DNA of 5,591 nt from Acidobacteriaceae bacterium (GTDB lineage: Bacteria > Acidobacteriota > Terriglobia > Terriglobales > Acidobacteriaceae). Where the stretch lies: contig PMWR01000439.1 of NCBI GenBank assembly GCA_003166055.1, positions 1 through 5,591 on the forward strand, in the 5' to 3' direction. The position numbers were made by a program, and so were the translations under genes. This document shows positions 1 through 5,591 of this stretch, piece after piece. The notes under the pieces were generated by a model, which was not told where the DNA came from, searched no databases, and was given only the letters and a program-made list of their open reading frames with translations. The stretch's first letter is position 1; every line of letters begins with the position of its first letter.

Positions 1-1
1 G

Positions 2-1306
2 GTTACCGCACAGCTTCTCCTAGATGATCGCATTCTGACGAGGCTCGTCCAAGGCTTTGGCCGATGCACCAGGTCGCCTAACGACTACGCGGCAGTGATC
101 ATCTTGGGTGAGAACCTGAACAACTATTTATTCAAGAAGGAGCGGCGAGAATTCTTCCATCCGGAGATCCAGGCCGAGCTGGAATTCGGGTTGGAGCAGT
201 CCAAGGCCGCTACCGCAGCAGGCATGCTCGACAATCTGAGGCATTTTTTTGCGCAAGATGCCGAGTGGGACGAAGCCGAGAAGGCCATCATTGCACTTCG
301 CGGCGGCTTGACCCAGCGCACCCTTGCGGCAGCGCCAGACCTTGCAGCCGCAGTCGCGGGAGAACTCGATTATCAGTACGCGCTCTGGAATGCCGACTAC
401 ATCGCGGCGCTTGAACAATGCCGCGCGGTGATCGGAAAACTGACGCATACGGATTTGCGTGGATACCGAGCGCTCTGGCTTTATTTGGCCGGGTCGGCTG
501 CATGGCTTGCACATCAGGCCGGTCAGCTGCCTGACGATAGCACTGCCAAAGATTACTTCCGACAGGCCCAGGCCGCTGCACCGGTGCTGCGCTGGCTGGT
601 GGCCTTGCGTACAAATGCGGCAGCGGCATCTTCTTCCGACGCCAGTGAAGACCCTCGCCTCACCGCAATGATCGAGCGGCTGGAGGCGATACTGGAAAGA
701 ATGGGCACGATTCATGATCGCAAGTTCGACGCTGAAGAGGCAGCGATTCTCAATGCCATTCTGCAGGACGACAATGGAACATTGTTTGAAGACGGGCACA
801 AGAGACTAGGCACACTCCTTGGCTTTTCTGCAGGCAATTCGTCGGACGACGCCGCTCCTGACCCCTGGTGGATTGCCGATGACTCGTTTTGTATCGTCAG
901 TGAGGATCATGCTGGGGCAAAGGCTGACACAGTGCTCTCTGCAACGAAAGCGCGACAAGCCGCTTCCCATCCAGACTGGATCAAGGCGAATCTTCCGGAG
1001 CTTGCCAATGCACAGATCGTGCCGGTCATCATCACGCCTTGCAGTAAGGCGTATAAAGGTGCCATTCCTTCATTGAGACGAGTCCGTTACTGGGCACGTG
1101 AGGACTTTCGCATCTGGGCGAAAACGGCACTTCAAGTGCTCCGTGAAATTCGGCGCGACTTTCCGGGGCCTGGACACTTAGCATGGCGTGCAACTGCGGC
1201 GACAAGGTTCAAACAGGCCAAGATCGCGCCTATTGAGATCGAGCGCATGCTGTCGAAGTCTGCTGCCGACGCGATGACGGTAGTCGCAGGCGGGGAGGAG
1301 GGGTAG
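2..1306 (+). CDS. SF2 helicase with C-terminal PD-(D/E)XK-like nuclease domain, 5' end outside window
   Basis: The reading frame is open from the left edge, so the GTG at 95 is an internal codon and the true start lies upstream. 434 residues are visible (numbered from base 2). Residues 17-24 read QGFGRCTR, superfamily 2 helicase motif VI with the Q-x-x-G-R-x-x-R arginine-finger pattern, followed by NDYA and a hydrophobic strand, as in DEAD/DEAH and XPD/DinG-like helicases. Residues about 60-240 are mostly helical, alanine- and tryptophan-rich. Residues about 285-385 resemble a restriction-endonuclease fold: PDPWW (D287), strand FCIVSEDH with E301 and H303 where E-x-K is usual, then a K-x-x-Q-x-x-x-H-x-x-W stretch (K316, Q319, H323, W326). 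The nuclease call is inferred from motif spacing. The stop TAG overlaps the start of the Argonaute gene by one base, so the two are probably co-translated and act together in defence. The architecture recalls DdmD, but orthology cannot be shown here. Confidence 0.82.
   Translation, partial: VTAQLLLDDRILTRLVQGFGRCTRSPNDYAAVIILGENLNNYLFKKERREFFHPEIQAELEFGLEQSKAATAAGMLDNLRHFFAQDAEWDEAEKAIIALRGGLTQRTLAAAPDLAAAVAGELDYQYALWNADYIAALEQCRAVIGKLTHTDLRGYRALWLYLAGSAAWLAHQAGQLPDDSTAKDYFRQAQAAAPVLRWLVALRTNAAAASSSDASEDPRLTAMIERLEAILERMGTIHDRKFDAEEAAILNAILQDDNGTLFEDGHKRLGTLLGFSAGNSSDDAAPDPWWIADDSFCIVSEDHAGAKADTVLSATKARQAASHPDWIKANLPELANAQIVPVIITPCSKAYKGAIPSLRRVRYWAREDFRIWAKTALQVLREIRRDFPGPGHLAWRATAATRFKQAKIAPIEIERMLSKSAADAMTVVAGGEEG
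1224..1241 (+). repeat. 18-bp exact direct repeat, copy 1
   Basis: TCGCGCCTATTGAGATCG occurs here near the 3' end of the helicase gene and again at 1775-1792 in the SIR2 region of the Argonaute gene, 551 bp downstream. In both genes it is read in the same codon phase and gives APIEI. It may be coincidence or a small conversion tract. Confidence 0.8.
1294..1303 (+). promoter_or_regulatory. Strong ribosome binding site for the SIR2-APAZ-Argonaute gene
   Basis: GGAGGAGGGG lies inside the last codons of the helicase gene, a few bases before the GTG at 1306. It is close to a full anti-16S match at suitable spacing. It decides the start: GTG at 1306 rather than the ATG at codon 20, which would cut into the strand before the SIR2 GAGAS loop. 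With the TAGTG stop-start overlap it indicates translational coupling. Confidence 0.8.
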
Positions 1307-4300
1307 TGGCCGAACTCTTCCTGTCTCTGGATGCATTCATCCGATCAGTCGGCATCAGTAAGATGCCCCACAACTTGTTCCTCGGAGCAGGCGCTTCTAT
1401 CACTTCTGGCATGCCGTCTGCCCAAATGTGCATCTGGGAGTGGAAGCGCGATATTTTCCTGACAAACAACATCGGGCTGGAGACTCAGTTTTCGGAGCTC
1501 TCTCTGGCGAGTGTTCGCGAGCGCATTCAGCGCTGGCTAGATCGGCAGGGACTCTATCCGGCGCAGGGTGCGCCAGATGAATACGGGGTCTATATAGAGG
1601 CTTGCTACCCGATCCCTGAGAGCCGCCGTGCGTATTTTCAGCAGAAGGTTCGGTTGGCCAAGCCGCATACCGGTTACCAGCTCCTCAGTGTGCTTGCGGA
1701 GCATGGACTTGTACGATCTGTCTGGACGACGAATTTCGATCAGCTCGCAAGCAGGGCGCTAGCCAATAGCAACGTCGCGCCTATTGAGATCGGAATCGAC
1801 TCGGCGCACCGTATCATCCGACCCTCGAAAGCGGGCGAGCTGACGATTGTCTCTCTTCATGGGGACTATCGGTACGACCGTCTCAAAAACACGTCGGAAG
1901 AGATAAGGGATCAGGAGTCGCGCCTTGAAGCAGGCCTCGTTGAAGATCTTAGAGACGCCCCGACTATCGTTTGCGGTTATAGCGGCAGGGACGAATCCAT
2001 CATGGACGCCCTTTCCGAAAGCCTTGAGCAAAGCGGTTCAGGCAGCATTTACTGGTGCGTCCAGGATTCGACATCCGTGGCCAAGCAGGTGACCGACCTG
2101 ATTGAGCGTGCCAGAGCGCAGGGACGCACGGCGTACCTCGTGGTGGCACAAGGATTCGACGATCTGATGATTCGGTTGGCTCTGCATTGCCTCGGAGGAT
2201 CAGCACAGGCCACGGCGACAGCGCTCATCGCTAAAAACAGCGGAGGCTCAGATGCACCCCGTGCCCCGTTTCGCATTGACCTGAAAGAGCCCGGCACGAT
2301 TATCAAGAGCAACGCGTTCGAGATCGACTGCCCCTCGGAAGTTCTTGAATGCGAGCTAAAGCAATGGCCAAAGGAGCACGCCTGGCGCTGGGTGCGCGAG
2401 CAAACGGCAAACAGGAACGTGGTGGCGGTGCCCTTCAAAGGTAAAATTTTTGCGCTTGGAACGATGGACGATCTCCGAGCATGCTTCGACGACAACGTCA
2501 AAGACGGGCCTCGGCGCACGCCGCTACCCGAAGGGAGCCTTCGGATCGAAGACGGAGCCATCGCCTCCTTGATGCTGGAAGCGCTCACACGCAGTATGGT
2601 CGAAGCTACCGGGGCACAAAGCGACCGCGCTGTGCTGTGGTTTCGCAATTCTGGCCGACAGGAACGTCTCGACGGCACCGTGTACTCTGCCTATCCCTCA
2701 GTTCACCTCTCGCTGCGGCCAATCGAAAACAAGCTCTTTATCCTTTTCAAGCCATCAGTCCGCGTAGAGGACGCTTCAGGGCAGTCTGCGCCTCGATTGG
2801 CTGCGAATGCAATCAAGATGCGCGTGCTTGGATGGCAACACAACAAAGAGTTTAACGATGCCGTAAACCTCTGGCGTACCCAACTGCTAGGAGGAGACAA
2901 GCCGCAGAGAACTTATGAGTATCCTGCAAATGCTGGAGCCTTCCGCTTCGTCATTCGGCGCGCACCGTCCTTTGCTGAGGTAGCGACTTTGCAAGGCGTG
3001 AAGACGGCGGCCTTGGAAGCCAGATTTCGCCCGTTGATCAAACAAAAAGGCCTCCAGATCCCTGAGCCTGAGCTTGTCTTTTCGAACCGCGCGGGCAGGG
3101 GCATAGCTAAAGATGCCCATCCCGTTCGCGGCATTCTAAGGAATCGTCCATTCGACTTCCCGCTCACGAACCAAGAGTTTGGCTCGGAGATTAGGCTAGG
3201 CGTCGTGTGTCCAAAAGGAGAAACCCAGCTCGCCCATGCCTTTTTGTCTAATCTCGGCCGACATATTGAGCCTACCTCACAGGAGGCGGATTACTTACCC
3301 GCCTATCCAGGGTTCCGGAGTGCGTTTGGCGTTGATCTCGCGGTAGCGGACCCAGGGAGTCGCGGATGGTTCGTGTGCCCCGAACCTGAAGGAGCTGATG
3401 ATCGCTCCAAAACGATAGACGTCGGACGCAATATCAATCGAGCAATCGAGACCCTTCAGGCCTCGTACTCTCCCAACGTCGTGTTTATCTTCTTTCCCGA
3501 GCGGTGGAGTTCTTACCGGGGCTTTGCTAGTGAATCCGAACGCTTCGACGTTCACGACTTTGTCAAAGCCAGTAGCGTGCACAAGGGAATCGGCACTCAG
3601 TTCCTCGAACAGAGTACCCTGTCCGATCAGCTCCAATGTCGTGTCTGGTGGTGGCTGTCCCTGGCTTTCTATGTGAAGGCGCTGCGAACGCCATGGGTGC
3701 TGGACGATTTGGATAAAGATAGTGCGTATGTCGGCATTGGCATGAGCTACGATCCTGCTCAGGCGCAGGGCAAGAGAGTGGTCATGGGATGCAGCCACAT
3801 CTACAGCTCGCGGGGTGAAGGCTTACAATACCGGCTAAGTCAGGTAGAAAACCCCGTGTTTTACGGAAAAAATCCTTTCCTATCGCGCGATGACGCCAGG
3901 CGCGTCGGCGAGCAGATTAGGGAGCTGTTCTTCGAGTCTCGTTCATCGATCCCGAAGCGTGTTGTCATCCACAAACGAACGCGGTTCACGAAAGATGAGC
4001 AAATCGGCCTCAAGGAAGGCTTGAGCGGCGTTGCAGAAATTGAAATGCTCGAAATTGTTATAGATGACTCGTTGCGCTACGTGGCGTCTTCCGTGGACAG
4101 CCGAGGAATGCTGCATGAAGACAATTATCCGGTCTCTCGCGGAACGGTCGTGCGCGTCGATGATTTCAGTGCGCTTGTTTGGGTCCACGGTGTAACGAAC
4201 GCGGTTGGTAACCGAAGATACTACCAAGGAAAACGCCGAATTCCCGCTCCATTGACGGTCCGAAGGCATTGCGGTCAGTCTGACATCAAGGATCTTGCTA

Positions 4301-4455
4301 CAGAGATCATTGGTCTCTCCAAGATGAACTGGAACACCTTCGACCTCTACACCAAGCTGCCGGCCACGGTGCAGTCGTCCAACGAGATTGCGCGGATCGG
4401 CTCTTTGCTGGGAGCGTTCCAGCCCAAGTCTTACGATTTCCGACTCTTCATCTGA
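1306..4455 (+). CDS. Single-chain SIR2-APAZ-short Argonaute (SPARSA, S1B type)
   Basis: Cytoplasmic guide-directed immune protein of 1049 residues. Residues 1-300 form a SIR2 domain: GAGAS loop 27-31, TTNFD 141-145 with catalytic N143, H185-G186, and GYSGRDES 224-231, a layout typical of defence NADases. Residues about 315-580 are the APAZ region, which stands in for the N and linker domains of long Argonautes and has no catalytic motif. The Argonaute part begins near 585. In its MID domain H750, K754, Q765 and K791 match the spacing of the guide 5'-phosphate pocket. In PIWI (about 800-1049) the first catalytic Asp site reads GIGMS (G812) and the later site IHKRTR has R891, so slicing should be lost. 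The C-terminal KMNWN and LPATVQ stretches are typical of the family. Known relatives (Geobacter GsSir2/Ago and single-chain Paraburkholderia PgSir2-Ago) deplete NAD+ when a guide meets invader DNA. It is coupled to the upstream helicase-nuclease gene. The domain call is firm; the target and the cooperation are inferred. Confidence 0.95.
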   Translation: MAELFLSLDAFIRSVGISKMPHNLFLGAGASITSGMPSAQMCIWEWKRDIFLTNNIGLETQFSELSLASVRERIQRWLDRQGLYPAQGAPDEYGVYIEACYPIPESRRAYFQQKVRLAKPHTGYQLLSVLAEHGLVRSVWTTNFDQLASRALANSNVAPIEIGIDSAHRIIRPSKAGELTIVSLHGDYRYDRLKNTSEEIRDQESRLEAGLVEDLRDAPTIVCGYSGRDESIMDALSESLEQSGSGSIYWCVQDSTSVAKQVTDLIERARAQGRTAYLVVAQGFDDLMIRLALHCLGGSAQATATALIAKNSGGSDAPRAPFRIDLKEPGTIIKSNAFEIDCPSEVLECELKQWPKEHAWRWVREQTANRNVVAVPFKGKIFALGTMDDLRACFDDNVKDGPRRTPLPEGSLRIEDGAIASLMLEALTRSMVEATGAQSDRAVLWFRNSGRQERLDGTVYSAYPSVHLSLRPIENKLFILFKPSVRVEDASGQSAPRLAANAIKMRVLGWQHNKEFNDAVNLWRTQLLGGDKPQRTYEYPANAGAFRFVIRRAPSFAEVATLQGVKTAALEARFRPLIKQKGLQIPEPELVFSNRAGRGIAKDAHPVRGILRNRPFDFPLTNQEFGSEIRLGVVCPKGETQLAHAFLSNLGRHIEPTSQEADYLPAYPGFRSAFGVDLAVADPGSRGWFVCPEPEGADDRSKTIDVGRNINRAIETLQASYSPNVVFIFFPERWSSYRGFASESERFDVHDFVKASSVHKGIGTQFLEQSTLSDQLQCRVWWWLSLAFYVKALRTPWVLDDLDKDSAYVGIGMSYDPAQAQGKRVVMGCSHIYSSRGEGLQYRLSQVENPVFYGKNPFLSRDDARRVGEQIRELFFESRSSIPKRVVIHKRTRFTKDEQIGLKEGLSGVAEIEMLEIVIDDSLRYVASSVDSRGMLHEDNYPVSRGTVVRVDDFSALVWVHGVTNAVGNRRYYQGKRRIPAPLTVRRHCGQSDIKDLATEIIGLSKMNWNTFDLYTKLPATVQSSNEIARIGSLLGAFQPKSYDFRLFI
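1775..1792 (+). repeat. 18-bp exact direct repeat, copy 2
   Basis: This is the second copy of TCGCGCCTATTGAGATCG, within SIR2 residues 157-163 (V-APIEI-G). Recombination with copy 1 at 1224-1241 would delete 551 bp and, because the codon phase matches, would fuse the helicase gene in frame to the SIR2 gene. Confidence 0.8.
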
Positions 4456-4477
4456 ATTGCCTCTCGGAGCGACATTG

Positions 4478-4511
4478 AGCCAAATCGGAATCGTCTCGCC
4501 AATATTTGGCT
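4478..4511. repeat. 8-bp inverted repeat with 18-base spacer, 3' of the Argonaute gene
   Basis: AGCCAAAT at 4478-4485 is the exact reverse complement of ATTTGGCT at 4504-4511. It starts 22 bases after the Argonaute stop codon. The arms are A+T-rich and no T-tract follows, so it is a poor intrinsic terminator. It could be an operator-like site or a weak hairpin in the spacer before hsdM. The rest of 4456-4650 shows no gene or convincing promoter. Confidence 0.35.
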
Positions 4512-4650
4512 GGTTCCGCAATCTCCCCGGACATTTTGCCATGTCATGCGAGGTCGGTTTGACCAGCTAGGCGTTGATTCGCCTTTGAAGTGTCCACCAC
4601 AACTAGATGTGTGTCCAGAAAGCCGAGGAGGCTGCCTGTGCGATTACAAT

Positions 4651-4655
4651 GGAGG
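4651..4655 (+). promoter_or_regulatory. Ribosome binding site deciding the TTG start of hsdM
   Basis: GGAGG stands four bases before the TTG at 4660. The upstream in-frame ATG at 4546 has no Shine-Dalgarno sequence, and the 38 residues it would add are cysteine- and glycine-rich and unlike any HsdM N-terminus. Homology-like sequence starts at LTERHKEITDKIW, directly after the TTG. The spacing is slightly short, so the exact start is probable rather than certain. Confidence 0.5.
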
Positions 4656-4659
4656 CACT

Positions 4660-5574
4660 TTGCTAACCGAACGTCACAAGGAAATTACCGACAAGATCTG
4701 GGAGATTGCCAACCGGCTGCGCGGGCCATACCGTCCGCCGCAATATCGGCTGGTAATGCTTCCGATGGTTGTGCTGCGCCGCCTCGATTCCGTGCTTGAG
4801 CCGACCAAGGACGCGGTACTCAAGGAGCATAAACGGCTCAAAGCTGCGCACACGCCGGAGAAAGCTCTGCCGCGGCTTCTCACGAAGATTGTCAACTTCG
4901 ACCGCAAGCAGCCCCTCTACAACATCAGTCCCTTCACGTTCCAGAAATTGCTGGGCGATAGTGAGAACATCGCCCCCAATCTCGTTGCTTACATCAACGG
5001 TTTCTCCGAAACGGCTCGACGGATTTTCGAGAAGTTCAAGTTCGGCGACCAGATCGAGAAACTTGATTCGAGCAACCGCTTGTATGTCATCGTTCAGGCG
5101 ATGGCCAGCATCGACCTGCATCCGAGTCGGATCAGCAACATTGAAATGGGCTATATCTTCGAACACCTGGTCATGAAGTTCAACGAGCAGGCGAACGAAG
5201 AGGCCGGCGATCACTTCACGCCGCGCGAGGTGATCCGGCTCATGACTCACCTCGTCTATACGGGTGAGGAAGACGTCTACAAGCCAGGCGTGTACCGGGA
5301 GATTTACGACCCTGCCTGCGGCACGGGTGGAATGTTGTCGGTTTCCGAAGAAACGATTCGCGCCGGTAACAGGAAGGCCAATCTGGGCCTCTATGGGCAG
5401 GAGTACAACGACGAAAGCTGGGCGATCTGCTGCTCAGACATGCTCATTAAAGATGAGGAAACCGACCAGATCGTTCTCGGCGACACACTCGGCGATGGTA
5501 AAACTCGCGATGGATTCCCCGGCAAGCAATTCCACTACATGCTCGCCAATCCGCCGTTTGGCGTGGAATGTTAA
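4660..5574 (+). CDS. hsdM: Type I restriction-modification methyltransferase subunit HsdM, truncated
   Basis: HsdM is the N6-adenine methyltransferase subunit of type I systems and works with the specificity subunit HsdS and the motor subunit HsdR. From the TTG start, residues 1-130 match the HsdM N-terminal helical domain, including the RLVMLPMVVLRRLD stretch at 30-43. The catalytic domain follows: GDHFTPREV 183-191, the S-adenosylmethionine-binding motif DPACGTGG 217-224, and the catalytic NPPF 297-300. The frame then ends after GVEC at residue 304, whereas the family continues as NPPFGVEWK and usually totals about 500 residues or more. The C-terminal part that contacts HsdS and DNA is therefore missing, and neither other frame resumes it in the bases left. 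The product is probably non-functional. A 204-bp gap separates it from the Argonaute gene, so it is more likely the start of a neighbouring restriction locus than part of that operon. The frame also opens at ATG 4546, but that start is less likely. Confidence 0.88.
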   Translation: MLTERHKEITDKIWEIANRLRGPYRPPQYRLVMLPMVVLRRLDSVLEPTKDAVLKEHKRLKAAHTPEKALPRLLTKIVNFDRKQPLYNISPFTFQKLLGDSENIAPNLVAYINGFSETARRIFEKFKFGDQIEKLDSSNRLYVIVQAMASIDLHPSRISNIEMGYIFEHLVMKFNEQANEEAGDHFTPREVIRLMTHLVYTGEEDVYKPGVYREIYDPACGTGGMLSVSEETIRAGNRKANLGLYGQEYNDESWAICCSDMLIKDEETDQIVLGDTLGDGKTRDGFPGKQFHYMLANPPFGVEC

Positions 5575-5591
5575 CGGTCATCAGAAAACGT
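5569..5591. mobile_element. Possible terminal end of an insertion sequence interrupting hsdM
   Basis: HsdM homology stops at GVE, and from 5569 the sequence TGTTAACGGTCATCAGAAAA no longer fits HsdM in any frame. A start in TGT would suit IS21-type ends, while GTTAACG followed by GAAAACG loosely recalls IS66-type ends (GTAAGCG). With only 23 bases visible, neither family nor even mobile-element identity can be confirmed; a deletion or rearrangement junction is also possible. Confidence 0.35.

Noticed and set aside
95..97. GTG at 95 as the start of the first gene
   Set aside because: The frame is open to the window edge, and the upstream codons encode helicase motif VI (QGFGRCTR), so this is an internal valine codon of a larger gene.
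244..250. Run of seven T as a frameshift or terminator signal in the helicase gene
   Set aside because: It encodes two phenylalanines in an uninterrupted frame, and no hairpin precedes it.
3295..3798. Long antisense open frames across the helicase, Argonaute and hsdM genes (for example this one)
   Set aside because: They lie opposite strongly supported genes, have no recognisable domains or ribosome binding sites, and are expected in G+C-rich coding DNA.
4475..4609. Promoter for hsdM (TTGAGC at 4475, TTGACC at 4559, TTGATT at 4574, TAGATG at 4604)
   Set aside because: No -35 and -10 pair has both a good match and a spacing near 17 bases.
4546..4659. ATG at 4546 as the hsdM start
   Set aside because: There is no ribosome binding site before it, and the 38 added residues do not resemble an HsdM N-terminus; the TTG at 4660 behind GGAGG fits better.
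4649..4666. Five-codon leader frame ATG GAG GCA CTT TGC TAA overlapping the hsdM start
   Set aside because: It is too short to separate from chance, and its ATG overlaps the GGAGG that serves hsdM.

Overview
The window is a slice of a bacterial defence island. All three genes point rightwards and the coding is nearly continuous. The moderately high G+C and the family types suggest a proteobacterium, but no sequence here fixes the genus. Both outer genes are incomplete: the left one runs off the window edge, and the right one stops abnormally about 20 bases before the end.

Region 1 (bases 2-1306) is the C-terminal 434 residues of a large superfamily 2 helicase. It opens on helicase motif VI, continues through a helical region, and ends in what looks like a PD-(D/E)XK-type nuclease domain. 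The normal E-x-K lysine of that domain appears to be histidine. Region 2 (1306-4455) is a 1049-residue single-chain SIR2-APAZ-Argonaute, of the type known as short pAgo clade S1B or single-chain SPARSA. Its SIR2 NADase motifs and MID 5'-phosphate pocket are intact, while its PIWI slicer residues are lost. The two genes overlap by one base (TAGTG) behind a strong Shine-Dalgarno sequence, so they are almost certainly one translationally coupled operon.

The likely joint function is inferred. The Argonaute would use a small guide to recognise invading DNA, probably plasmid or phage, and trigger NAD+ depletion through SIR2. The helicase-nuclease would unwind or degrade the target, or supply single-stranded DNA or guides. 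This resembles the DdmD (helicase-nuclease) plus DdmE (Argonaute) plasmid-defence pair, but with an Argonaute that carries its own suicide effector. This pairing is the most interesting item in the window.

Region 3 (4456-4659) is a roughly 200-bp spacer with an 8-bp inverted repeat and two Shine-Dalgarno-like sites. Region 4 (4660-5574) is the first 304 residues of the type I restriction-modification methyltransferase HsdM. It is cut off in the middle of the NPPFGVEWK motif by sequence that fits no reading frame of HsdM, most simply the end of an inserted mobile element. No tRNA, rRNA or CRISPR array was seen.
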